A DNA stretch of 64,000 nt from Tigriopus japonicus (lineage: Eukaryota > Arthropoda > Copepoda > Harpacticoida > Harpacticidae): contig JAAGOF010000315.1 of the NCBI GenBank assembly GCA_010645155.1, forward strand, positions 1 to 64,000. The letters run 5' to 3'. Every line of letters begins with the position of its first letter. Within the stretch, counting starts at the first letter, position 1. The position numbers were made by a program, and so were the translations under genes. Below, one piece after another: positions 45,991-56,739 of the stretch. The notes beneath the pieces are model-generated. The model saw only the letters and a list, made by a program, of their open reading frames with translations. It had not been told where the DNA came from and did not search any database.

Positions 45991-48032
45991 CTATCCGGTA
46001 CCAAGCATTCCACGAAACGAAGAAAGGTTATCCAGTAATCGAATAGACTTTGGAAGAAGACTCCACGGATCCACGGCTCTGACGAAGAAGGAAGCTTGCC
46101 TTGACAAACATCTTGCTGGAGGCTTCCGAACTTTTTCCTCCAAGGTGCACCTAGTGGTCTTCAATGATACATCACCAGCAAAAACTATCAGATCTTCAGT
46201 ATTGTAAAGGTTCTGAATTGAGATGACTCCTTTAGATATTTTGAAGAAATTGATCAGATCACTTCTGGTTCTCCGTGCCTCTAAGGAAGGGAGACCCCAG
46301 TGGTGCAAACGATCCATATAACTCATCCCGCATGTTTCCCTTGCCAATCTCGTCATTCTTCTTTGCACCGACTCGAGAAGTTCGGCAGCGTATTTCAAAC
46401 TTGGTGACCAAACTGATGAAGCATATTCGAGAATTGGTCTAACGTAGGACGTGAACAAAGGCCGAAGAACATTAAGACGTCTTGTAGTGAAAAACCGTTT
46501 GATCATGCCTACCACAGCATTCGCACGATTTGTCACTTTGGCGCACTGAATCGAAAATGACAGCTTTCCGTCATAATGTACGCCCAAGTCAGAAATTTGA
46601 TCCACAACAGATATCGGTCTACCACCGAGGACGTAAGTGGGCATCTCAACCTTCCTCCTGCCAAAGCGAAGGATCTTACTTTTGGCTGCATTGAAAGTCA
46701 TGTTGTTTGAGAGCGACCATTCATGAACTTGGTCGAGAGCACTCTGCAGATTGATCTCATCTTCAACTGAGTTCACAACCGAAAAAATCTTGCAATCATC
46801 AGCAAATTTTAGCGAAAATATTGGGCTTTTTACGACAAGATCATCCATGTAAACTGAGAAAAGTAGGGGACCAAGCACGCTGCCCTTTGGAACACCAGAA
46901 GACACCGGACTCCAATTCGATGACGCACCACCCAAGATCACACGCTGAGACCGCCACAACAACCAGTGCCGAATCCAACTCCACATTCTTCCTCCAATTC
47001 CCAACCTCAACAGCTTTCCTAGCAACACATCATGATTGACCTTGTCAAAGGCCTTCGAAAGGTCCAAGTAGACCGCATGGACATTGTTCCCATCGTTCAT
47101 GGCTCGAGAAACAAATTCGTTGAACTCTAGAAGGTTGGTCGTACATGACTTTCCTGGAAGGAAACCATGTTGATTGTTTGCAATTCGTCCGCCCTCTGAT
47201 ATAAAGTCCCAAATTCGATCTTTCACTAGTCTCTCCATCAGCTTCCCACAAACACTGGTTAGAGATATCGGACGATAGTTAGAAGTCTGTCTTGCATCAC
47301 CTCCTTTCACAAGGGGGAATATATTGGCACATTGCCAATCACAGGGAACCTCGCCAGACGACAATGACCGAGCGAAAATAATGACAGAGCATAGGCCACC
47401 GATTTTCCAAGTCTCTTCAGAAGACTGGAAGATATGCCACCGGGTCCTGGTGTTGTAGAATATTTCAGTCTATGAATTTCTTTTAAGACTTTTTGGACAT
47501 CAATTACCAAGTTCAGATTGTCTTTCCCCAAATCTGCTTGAGCCTCACCACCCTCAGGAGGAGAGCGGGGCGTGAACACCGATGAGAAATACTGGTTAAA
47601 TATTTCGGCCTTGCATTTGTCATCATAAACCAAGATCCCTCTATCATTTTGTATCTGCCCAATATGGGATCTACCACGCTGTTTAAAGTAACCGTAAAAC
47701 GACCTGAGGTTTTTAGTCTCAGCAATTCTCACTTCATAGTCCTCTTTGGCTTTTCGAGCACCAGCCTTCACAAGTTTAGCAAAGTGTGCATGGTCGCTTT
47801 TATGATCAGGACTGTTAGACATCCTATATTTAGCCCAAAGTTTGTCCCTTTTTTTGATCTGTGATAAAAGCTGTTTGCATAGCCAAGGTGGCCGGTGATC
47901 CCGTCTCCTTGGCCGTAGGGGAACAAACGACGCGGAACCTTGCAGTTGCAGTAAAGTGCCTTTAAAGACCTCCCAGGCCTCACCAGTCGATGAGGAAGAA
48001 AACACAAGCTCATTCCAATCGAACCCATTCAA
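45991..48032 (-). pseudogene. LINE A1 ORF2: linker and reverse transcriptase
   Basis: The frame 47307-48032 carries the linker (FNQYFSSVFT, TTPGPGGISSSLLK). After a frameshift near 47360 the frame 45991-47364 carries RT: NYRPISLTSVCGKLMERL, NQHGFLPGKSCTTNL, VYLDLSKAFDKVNH, SGVPKGSVLGPLLFSVYMDD and the catalytic FADD in LKFADDCKIF. The thumb and the C-terminal region follow up to SLLPKSIRLLDNLSSFR. Apart from the shift the frame is well kept. Confidence 0.9.
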
Positions 48033-48069
48033 GTACTCTTTGAACGCACCGAAGTTAGCTCGGCCAAAA

Positions 48070-48546
48070 TCAGGAACCAGTTGAGGTGTCTCTTTTTTTA
48101 TATTTACCGTAGAAACAATCTACTTGAGGGTGATTGAAGTCTCCAACAATGATGTATTCATTGCCAACAGATCCCAAGAACGCATTAAGAGCGTCTCTAT
48201 CAAGTGTAGTGGCATTAGGAGAGTTGTAGACACATGCTAATTTATAATTAGAAAGACCAATGCAACAGCCATTATTAATTGGAATATCAATCTCAACGCA
48301 ATGTACGCTGCTCTTGGCCAGTATGGCAACACCGCCACCACGACCACGAAGAGTATCCATCCTGTCTGTCCTGGCAACAACTTTGTATGAACCAAATTCA
48401 ATTTCACCATTTAACACATCGGAATGTAACCAAGTCTCAGAGAGAAACACTGGATCTGGATCAATGTTAACCAAGAGACATTGCAATTCAACTATCTTAT
48501 TAAGAACACTTCGACAGTTGAGATAAATAGAGGTGAGCATAGTCAT
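48070..48546 (-). pseudogene. LINE A1 ORF2: truncated endonuclease
   Basis: Begins with SIYLNCRSVLNK, then FLSETWL, RGGGVAILAK and IIVGDFNHPQVD. After this the frame runs into CFYGKYKKRDTST and stops. The part with the SDH catalytic motif and about 85 residues present in LINE A2 is missing, so the enzyme could not cut. Confidence 0.85.
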
Positions 48547-48791
48547 TGAGAATAATAAGAAGAGGATTAGTTCGCTACCGATGCCGCTCGACTACGAGTT
48601 ACACGTACAGAGGAGACTTTACTATCCAAAGTTTTGCCTGCCCAGACCTTTTCTCCATCTCCAGAAGTGACGGAATTTTGACCAGGCTCCAAAATGATCT
48701 CGATACTCTGACAATCGCTTGAATCATCTCCACTATTTACTGAATTTAGAGAACTTTGAACTTCTCTTCCTCCTACTTGCTTTTCCCGAAG

Positions 48792-49587
48792 TTATGAAAC
48801 TTCAAGATGAGAATTAGGACTAACTTTAACAGAACCAGCAGACTGTGATTCTAATGCTCCTTTGCTCTTATTTTTGGAATTATCAAACATTGCTAGTGTT
48901 TCAAGACCGCTCTTAGATTTTGGACAATCAACCTTTAGATGGTCCAAGCTCTTACAAATAAAGCACCTTCTGACTTGGTCACGATGATAAATCCTCATCC
49001 TGAACTTGCCGACAATAATGAAGTCAGGGATTTCAGCCTTTCTTCAATCCCTTATCGAATCTCCCATCAAAGGCCTCCCCTTGCACTTCAGACAAAACTT
49101 CAGCAAAAGGAGACAAAGCCTCCACAAGCCTTTCACTTGACATCTCAAAAGGGACATTTAGAATACGTAGGTAAGAGCAAGCACCTCCACGGATATTGGC
49201 AGTCCACTCCACACCGTCCGGATAAATGACAGACCGGGTGGAGTTTACGCCAAATCGATCACGGACAACAATCTCACTCGTATAGACTTTGACGACACTC
49301 TTATCGCCAAGCCCACCAAGATTCATGACTGCTTGAATCTCCTTTCTAGAAAATTTAAATTCGTCAAATAAAAAATCGGCCAATACTGTCGTATTGAACA
49401 AGCCCTCACCGTGAAAGTCGATAGTTACAGACGGACATTTCCGTTCTACGGGAGCAGAGCCGCACGATGGACTTGCAACTACACTCGAGAAAAGACGTGA
49501 CTGTGAGCCCCCGGCATGGTCAACCTTGCTCGGTTGCCTCGAGTCGTTAAAAGCCTTTGATATCATCTTATTTTGATCGACTCCCAT
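48792..49587 (-). pseudogene. LINE A1 ORF1 with CCHC zinc knuckle
   Basis: A 184-aa frame (49033-49587) is followed, after a frameshift, by a 68-aa frame with CFICKSLDHLKVDC, a C-x2-C-x4-H-x4-C knuckle. The central region (FSRKEIQAVMNLGGLGDKSV) aligns with ORF1 of LINE A2. ORF1 proteins of this type bind element RNA. The knuckle spacing is exact. Confidence 0.8.
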
Positions 49588-49827
49588 CCTAAGGTGTCTA
49601 GCTAACCTAAGGGGCTCCTACCACTAGCTTACACAAGGCTTAACCCCTATTAAGCCGAGGACCGAGAGTACTAGAAAATAAAACCACGAATTAGTATTAG
49701 TACTAATTAGTATTAGTAATAGAATTAGTAAAAAGTACTCAACCGTACTTTCCAGGACCAAAAGCGAAGAAGAAGAATCAACAAAGTAGAAAATTTCAAA
49801 GTATCTGAGGAGCACTTCAAAGTACGT

Positions 49828-50565
49828 CTATTCAAGCTGAACGCGAATTTTTTGTTGAAATATAGGAATAGGTTTTGGGGTGAGGGAAGGGAAATGGGAC
49901 AAGGAGTTGGGAGGAGGAGAAGGACGAGGAGAGGGGAGGCTGAAAGGATGAAATGTTCGGGGGATTGGTTGGGGATTGGATGCAAACCTATAACCATGTC
50001 CAGGAGACCAAGATTTTGCTGGTCTCTGTTTCCTCTGACTACCTCGGACGTGGACAAGTTTACACTCCACATTGAAACATGTCCCACTGCCCATTGATCT
50101 ACGACACATGTACGGGTAGAAGATGAGGCACTCGACCTTTGAGCACCCTTTCTTGTTGTATTTCAGGAGCCCAAACTTCAAAAATTTTTGACACCACTGT
50201 GGGTGTTCAAAAGAGCTACAACCTTTTCTATCCGGACTACAAGGCTGCCTTTTGTGGTCAGGACAGACTTCCTTACAAGCTAGAGCTTCCTGGATAATTT
50301 TTGGTTGAGATACTTCAACCAACTCGACCTCAGTTGCCTCTGTTTCAGTGGAGTTGTCTACAGTTGAGTCCACCTTTGAATCAACGAGCTTTCTGGTCTG
50401 ACAAACCCAAGTAACCAGAGCCTCAACAATGAAAGCCTTCTTTACAACAGAGGGGTCCTTCCCTTCTAAGGCTAAATGCAGACATTTCTTAGCCTCATCG
50501 CTAACTTGACTCATGATGGCGTCCATCATGTAATGGGAGGAAAAACTAACAACCAACTCTAACAA
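49828..50565 (-). CDS. LINE A1 upstream ORF with three CCCH-like zinc-finger motifs
   Basis: An open frame of 245 codons; the natural start is probably MDAIMSQ. An acidic N-terminal half is followed by three Cys clusters. Residues 101-121 give C-x7-C-x6-C-x4-H, 125-150 give C-x15-C-x4-C-x3-Y, and 154-172 give C-x8-C-x4-C-x3-H. The last fits the CCCH RNA-binding finger; in the middle one Tyr replaces His. A Pro/Ser-rich tail ends the protein. It lies just upstream of ORF1 on the same strand, so it may be part of the LINE. It is not seen at LINE A2, which may be 5'-truncated. Alternative: a host-derived or separate-element ORF. Confidence 0.55.
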   Translation of the reverse strand: MLELVVSFSSHYMMDAIMSQVSDEAKKCLHLALEGKDPSVVKKAFIVEALVTWVCQTRKLVDSKVDSTVDNSTETEATEVELVEVSQPKIIQEALACKEVCPDHKRQPCSPDRKGCSSFEHPQWCQKFLKFGLLKYNKKGCSKVECLIFYPYMCRRSMGSGTCFNVECKLVHVRGSQRKQRPAKSWSPGHGYRFASNPQPIPRTFHPFSLPSPRPSPPPNSLSHFPSLTPKPIPIFQQKIRVQLE

Positions 50566-50712
50566 ATGTAATGAGAGAAAGGGGGATCTGCAGTAAATTA
50601 GAAAGGAGCTGATTCCTTTACCATGTGTATGTTTGTTATTTCCTAAAAGGGAAGGGGGTGCGAAGATAGATTAACAGGAAACAACAACTAGGTGAAGAAG
50701 CTGACCAGAATG

Positions 50713-50900
50713 ACCTAGCCCAAGAGAGGGAGCCAACCGAACAATTTCACACCTAACTGCAACAAGACAGAACATCACCTAATGGAATAGTACCCTTTCT
50801 GGCCAACAGGAAAGAAGGAAAACAAGAGTTTCGACTAACCTAGCTCAAGAGAGAGTCAGACAACCAATCTCACACCTAACTGATAAGAGATAAGACAAAG
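50713..50900. repeat. Imperfect direct repeat upstream of the LINE A1 CCCH ORF
   Basis: ACCTAGC-CAAGAGAG, followed by AACCAAT- or AACAATTTCACACCTAACTG, occurs twice about 125 bp apart. It may be a doubled unit of the LINE 5' UTR. Confidence 0.5.
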
Positions 50901-51540
50901 GATAACATACAATGAAGAACAGATCCTCAAATATGGAAGAAAAATAATGGATAAAAAACGACAAAAGAATGATTAAGATCACTAATCAAGACAAATTAAT
51001 ATGCAAGTATAACTAAAAATATATGTATGAAAAGGACATTAAGAACAAAAAAAAACTTAGGAACTAAAAGAAACCCAAAAAAAGACACAAAAAGAAAAGA
51101 TAGTACGAAAAATAAAAATAAACTGAAAAAAGAAAAGAAAACTAAAAAAGTACGACAAAAAAAATTAAAAATAACGCAAAAGACACCTACTCACGAAGAC
51201 GGACGAGAAGAGACTGAAAACTTGTGATTCAATATTATACATGCAGATTTCATGACATGCGTATAAAAAAACCTAATGACTGAAAAAATCGCAAATCTCT
51301 AATATCACTTCTCTTAAGACGTAAGTTTCATAAGAGACTTTCCATTGTTTAATGTTTTATCTTAGGAAATAAAAAACTTATACCACAGCAAATAGAGATT
51401 CAACAACAAAAACAAAACTCTAGTTCAAACGTTGAAGATTTCATGTTAAATATTTTTGTTGTTCAAGTCCTATCCTAAATCATTCAAAATTGCACTTTTC
51501 ATCAATATGAAAATAATAGTCCAGATTTAAAAAAAACTTA
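50901..51540. other. A-rich low-complexity stretch
   Basis: Very A-rich, especially 51020-51200. The 66-codon frame there (51027-51227) is almost only Lys, Thr, Asn and Arg and is not considered a gene. Confidence 0.6.
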
Positions 51541-51821
51541 AATATTGTTTATTGTTTGGACCCTTCAAACATCATGATTGACGATAAAAGAGTATTGGTT
51601 TTAAATAAGAGAAAAAATGAACAGCGGAAGAGAGAGAGAAAAAAAACCCAACATCTTTCACTTTCTTGTCTTATTCATTGGTTAGCCAACAGTCTCTTGA
51701 ACGCAGACGTTTTTTCAGCGGATCTCACAGTAGGTGGTCATCCGAACGAAGAAGGTATGGTGTCTGAGTCTAGTCTTAGCTAGGGGTTCAAAGAGCGGTT
51801 GACTAGCTTTCCACCTGGTCT

Positions 51822-54700
51822 TCATTGCGTGCTTTCCGCAAGTACGAAGAAAGGGGGCGCATCTCCTAATGGAGTGATGGGTACATGGCCAGAACGCACT
51901 TTAAAAGTAAAAATCAAGTCCAATCGTTCACGCCTCTCTTCCAACGATTGGAGCGAAAGAATGGATAGGCGGTTTTCGTAGGGTAGGTCCCAGAGGTTTT
52001 TAACAAACTTTGTTGCTCTTCTCTGAACCTTTTTGATCATTTTTGCGTCACCGCGGTTAATGGGATTCCAAATTTGCGATGAAAACTCGAGAAGTGGACG
52101 CACGTATGTTTTGAATAGTCCCATAAAAATTTTTGGATCCCTGGATAAGAAATGACGCCGGATCATTCCCAACACTTTGTTCGACTTTAAAATTAGGCTT
52201 GCACAATGGCCACTGAATGTTAATCGACTGTCAAATGAGACTCCCAAATCAACGTGACGTGATTGACGTGAGAGGGAGTTTCCGCCAATCTTATAGTCGA
52301 AATCCACGCCGTATGACTTGCGGCCAACTCCCCATGCAACACGTTTCCCCGAATTGAAATGCATTCCGTTCCGCGTAGCCCAATCACAAACCGAATCAAT
52401 ATCAGCTTGAAGCTCCTGACAATCCCATACACTGGGAACCTGTCTGAAGAGTTTGACATCGTCTGCAAACTTAATGTCAAGGGATCCATGCTTTGGTTTC
52501 AAATCATTTATAAACACCAAGAATAAGAGTGGGCCAAGGATACTGCCCTGAGGAACTCCAGAAGTCACTTCAACCCAACGGGAGGAACGTCCATTGAGTA
52601 CCACCATAGATAAATAAAATAGAGATATCTCAATTTTGACGTCGACAAAACCGCCCTCTATGAGGGATTACCTAACAACATTGGTAAAAATGATTGTTTC
52701 ATATGGAACGTCATAGAGTGCGCCACCGTGTTTGTAACGCAAATATCCTTTTTGAAGTTCGATTCTCAGAGTCAATTCAGAAAATACATACTACGTCATC
52801 TAGATGTCACGGATTTCCGCACTGTCACGGCGGTCTGCCTGCTTAGCTAGAATTGAGAAGTCTGGGGGTAGTTTGTGGTACCACTCCCTGTTTTCTGCAC
52901 ATGAGCCAAGAACGTATCCAGTTCAGCAAGGCACCGCCAACCCCTTGCCCGTCGAAGCTTTAGAATGAGCAAGGAATGGCTAACCTTGTCAAATGCTTTC
53001 GAAAAGTCCATAAAAATTACGTCTACTGGCAGCTTATTTTCCAAGGAATGGGTCAAGTAGTCGTGGAATAACAAACCGCTCGTAGTGCAAGATAGGCCAG
53101 CACGAAATCCATGTTGCTCGGATGAAAAGAGGTTGTGGTCGTTCATGAATTTTGTCATCTTGTCCTTCACAATTCTTTCCATCACCTTGCAGCACACGGA
53201 GGTCAATGATACAGGTCTATAATTTGAGGCTCTTGTGACGTCACCACTCTTGTGGAGTGGAGTCACATTGCCTGACAACCAATCATCTGGAACATGTCCC
53301 GATCCAAAAGACTTGTTGAACAATAAAGCGAGTGGTCCCGCTAGGGACGAGGCTAGCCTCTTCAGAGTGAACGCTGAAATGTTGTCCGGCCCAGGAGCAG
53401 AAGACGTCTTGAGTTGTTTTAACTTCTCAAGCACATCAGCTGAATGGAACACGATGTTTGACAGTATTGTGGTGGAACCAGCGCCAGTGTTTTGGTATGG
53501 AAAATTAGAAGACGATTGGTCCCTCCCAGAGAAGACGGACGAGAAATGATCATTAAGAATGTTTACAACGTCGGACACATCATCCTGAAGGATTCCTTGA
53601 TCATCCACAAGAGCGTTTATCGTTTTTCCTCCATGTCTCACGTCTCGAACGTATGCATGGAGAGAGCGCACATTCTTTTTGCGGGCCAGAGTTTCCTCAA
53701 ACGTTATCTTAGCCCCCCGAATCCAATTCTGGACCTGGCTTCGATAACATTTGAACTTTTTGAGGTCGCTTTCGTTACTTGTATCTTTATATTTCAACCA
53801 CAAACGTCTTTTCTTTCGAATTTTCCGCACAAGGTCATCCTTCAGCCACAAGGGATTGTTCTTCTCGCGTCGTAGCCTCCACGGTACGAAAAAAGACATA
53901 TCAACTTTGATCTGCTTGCAGAAAAAATTCCAAGCATCCGTTGTTGACATAGGGAGAAGCACATCAGTCCATGAGATTTCATCCAAAAAAGACTTGAAGT
54001 CGTCATAACTCCCTTTTGAGTATACTGGCACCAGTTCTCCCGATATCGTGAAGGTGACGGCAGTAAGAAATTGGCACTCCAGCGGATAGTGATCACTAAT
54101 TATCAAGTCTTCTCTAATTTTCACGAACGACACCATGTCGGGGCATGTGGTGAGTAACAGGTCCAAAGTATTTCCCACAATGTGTGTTGGCTCTTCAACG
54201 TGTTGATTTAGAATATCCAGAAAGGCTTGTTCGTCGTTCGAACCACCTAGAAAAGTTGTCCAATCTATAGATGGGTAATTAAAGTCTCCAAAAATGACAG
54301 AGTCCGAGCCACAAGACACAAGGAAACTATTGAGTTTTACACGTGATGCCTGATCGGCATTTGGCGAGAGGTACGTACAATAAACAGATGTGTTGCCCAC
54401 TTTTATGCCACAAGTCCCTGGCTCGTCCACATTCACTGGGCAAAAATTAAGGTCTTTTCAAACCAAGATGACAACTCCTCCACCTCGTCCATTATGCGTA
54501 TCAAGACGGTCTTTTCGAGCGCCAACAACATATTGGGGGAGTTCCAGCTCTGAAGAGTCGATGCCCTTGTGCAGCCATGTCTCGCTAATGAGAACAATCG
54601 AAGGTGCTTCAATAGCGATAAGGGACTTCATTTCATCTACCGTAGTTTGCTCACAATGCTACGAGCGTTGAAGTAAATGGCACTAATTGGTTTGGACGCG
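51822..54700 (-). pseudogene. LINE A2 ORF2: endonuclease and reverse transcriptase
   Basis: The endonuclease starts YFNARSIVSKL near 54700 and continues with LISETWL and NGRGGGVVIL. A TGA stop follows at 54458-54460. The 529-aa frame then has VIFGDFNYPSIDW, NTLDLLLTT and the catalytic ISDHYPL. RT begins NYRPVSLTSVCCKVMERI and VIFMDFSKAFDKVSH. It is interrupted at 52605-52877 and resumes at 52607 with SGVPQGSILGPLLFLVF and the catalytic KFADDVKLF. Besides the stop, a TAG follows SKLR near the start. Confidence 0.9.
52605..52877 (+). mobile_element. 273-bp repeat with tRNA-like box, copy 2
   Basis: Flanked by the 7-bp duplication GTACCAC (52598-52604, 52878-52884) within the LINE A2 RT. On the + strand, GTTCGATTCTC fits a Pol III B box, and the preceding TTTGTAAC and CATAGAGTGCGCCA weakly resemble the rest of a tRNA. 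About 120 bp precede the tRNA-like part, unlike a standard SINE. The inverted copy is at 34500-34772. Confidence 0.75.
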
Positions 54701-54767
54701 ATTGTGAACGATGAGAAATTAGATTAGATTGTCTTTGAAATCAAAGAGGTGGTAAGCACAGCGCAAT

Positions 54768-56060
54768 CTAAGATGTTGACGTGAGTGCGTTCCGATCAGA
54801 TCGTGTTTGCCTTGTATAGGACGACACATTGATGGGATCAATCTTTGCTTTCTTTTTTGCCTTTTTCCTTTCCGTTGCATTGGTTGGTGAAGCCGTTAAC
54901 TCAGATGTATGAATGGTTGGATCGTGGGATTCAGTGCCAATCTCCTCCGCAATGGAGGTGTAAACCATATCCACCTTGTTCAAGTCCTTAACAGCGGCGG
55001 TATCATTCACTTTTCAGGATTCAGTTTTTTTTTTCATGATGCACCTTCTCAAGGATGGCTAAATTGCGTTGGTCTGGGATTAATGAAGAGTCTTCATTCT
55101 CACGCTGTTCAAAATCTTGGTTCTCAGGTTCAGGGACGTCTTTCCCAAAGTGGGGATCAGTCTCGAATCCAGATGTACAGTATTTCTTTTTGAGGAGGTC
55201 CCCCGCTGGGAACAAGCCATTCTGAGATGGTCTGTCCCTCCACAATCATAGCATTTCCTGATTTGGTCTGGATGGGAAATCCGAATTTTCCACCGCCCGA
55301 CCTGGATGAAATCTGGAATTTCTCCACTGACCTTTACAAGTACTCACATGTTTCCTGTTCCAAGTCCTCCAAGAGGCGAATCCTTCCCAAACGTCTCCTC
55401 AACGATGGTGGAGTTTGGAATAGCAAAAGATCTGATTGCTTGGATCAACTCGTCACAAGAAACCTCGTCGGGGACTTGAAGGAACCTCAAGAACGCTTCC
55501 TTTGCACCTCCACGAGTGGTACAAGTCCACGTTTTACCCTCAATGATCCTTTTGAACTCAACCTTTGTTCCAAAGCGTTTGTTGACGACTATTTCTTTCT
55601 TGGTAACGACCACAATTGGTTTACCAACCGATCCCACTCCTTTTACCCTTATAATCTTGAAATAACGTGAAATGCACACGAAATAAAGTAGTTTTGAAGG
55701 GTGAAGCCCCAGAGAACATGTCTTTATTACTGTTGACTAGCATGAATATCACAGCCTTTTTATATGGTTTTGACTAGAGCATTATTAGTTGTGAACGCAC
55801 TCCAACTGCAGTTGAAGTGCGATGTATCAAATCTCATCACGAGATAGGGCAAGATCTTGAAAGATGAACTTGGCCACAACGTCGCTCAAGACACGTTCTC
55901 CTTCAAGGGAGCATGAAATGTCCAAAACTAACACTTGAAATTTCTTCACTACATTCGCGTAAGACACAGTTGGTGGGGGTTGATGGACATTTTTATCGAC
56001 CAAAGATCCCGAAGTGGTAGTTCGTTTCCCTCTATCATGAGTAAAGTTAGAAGTTTCCAT
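54768..56060 (-). pseudogene. LINE A2 ORF1 with CCHC zinc knuckle
   Basis: The N-terminal frame (55827-56060) ends LALSRDEI. After the LTR-like insertion the next frame (55344-55679) continues with VVVTKKEIVVNKRFG, aligning with A1 ORF1 (SRKEI and EIVVRDRFG). A third frame near 55220-55270 carries CYDCGGTDHLRMAC, an exact C-x2-C-x4-H-x4-C knuckle. A basic tail (ERKKAKKKAKI) lies at 54768-55010. Several frameshifts separate the parts. Confidence 0.8.
55674..55828 (-). mobile_element. 155-bp solo-LTR-like insertion in LINE A2 ORF1
   Basis: Flanked by AAAT on both sides (55670-55673, 55829-55832). Removing it and one AAAT joins the ORF1 frame as DEISRYFK with no shift. On the minus strand it has CATATAAAAAGG (TATA-like) and, about 40 bp later, AGTAATAAAG (polyadenylation-like). 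No internal retrotransposon region is present. Confidence 0.55.
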
Positions 56061-56191
56061 TTCAAAATGAAATGCAAACCCTCACTAATGGAGGAGCACT
56101 TTTTTGGACGTCTGATCTCCACGAACGCGAACGCACGGAAATGTTTAGGAAAACACCTATTCTTGATCTTTAGGTCTATCAGGTGTTGCAT

Positions 56192-56739
56192 ATAGATTTT
56201 TTACATATATTTGACCAAACCAAGGTATTCTCATTTTTTTGGATGCATTGCTTTGTGTGGAGACAAATCAAAATGACATTCACAAACGCAAACAGACCTC
56301 TTTTTTACGCGACTAGTTCTGGCCACAACAGCCCTTCAAGGCAAAATTTCCCAGATTTTTGAATCTGATCAAGTGGTAGAACACACTGAAGTTGTTATTG
56401 CTTTATATTTGGTCGTGGTTAGAAGAACCTTTTGTTCATTGTTAAACATGTAAACATCATGTCTAAGAGGATTAAAGTAGAACTGAGTTAATTAAGAGGA
56501 ATTCTCATGGCAAGTTTTAAATTGTCTGTTGAAATTTGTTACTTTGAAATTACAGTACAATTTGTGAAAATTGACCAAAACGAACCTTGTGAGGGAAGGA
56601 ATGCATCAGGGCTACATTTGAGGTATGATTTTGTTTATGAAAATTTCTTAGTTTGAAAAGGTAAAAAACAGCAGAAAATCAGCCAAAAACGGCAAAAAGG
56701 ATTTTTTGAGTACGTAATTTTCGCCAATCTCAATTTAAG
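56192..56739. other. No confirmed gene; one possible lectin-related exon
   Basis: At 56556-56622 an AG-acceptor/GT-donor pair encloses one open phase (QFVKIDQNEPCEG). Its phase does not join the next lectin exon directly, so it is unproven. The rest is AT-rich. Confidence 0.35.

Larger units (their letters stand above)
45695..50600 (-). mobile_element. LINE A1, near full-length, three coding regions
   Basis: In element order: a 5' region with repeats (50713-50900 may belong to it), a CCCH-finger ORF (49828-50565), a zinc-knuckle ORF1 (48792-49587), endonuclease (48070-48546), reverse transcriptase (45991-48032), and a 3' UTR that ends ACAACAATAAACAATTCC near 45695. A2 at 51541-56191 ends in nearly the same string. 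The RT type resembles CR1/Jockey-group LINEs; the clade cannot be fixed by eye. The endonuclease deletion makes it non-autonomous. Confidence 0.8.
51541..56191 (-). mobile_element. LINE A2, near full-length, broken by two insertions
   Basis: Same family as A1. The 3' end reads CAAACAATAAACAATATT near 51541. ORF2 lies at 51822-54700 and ORF1 at 54768-56060. A 273-bp repeat sits in RT and a 155-bp LTR-like element in ORF1. The 5' border is approximate. Confidence 0.8.

Noticed and set aside
51027..51227. 66-codon Lys-rich frame
   Set aside because: It follows only from an A-rich low-complexity tract.
56556..56622. First exon of lectin gene 2
   Set aside because: The splice sites are plausible, but the phase does not match the next exon, so it was not included in the gene.
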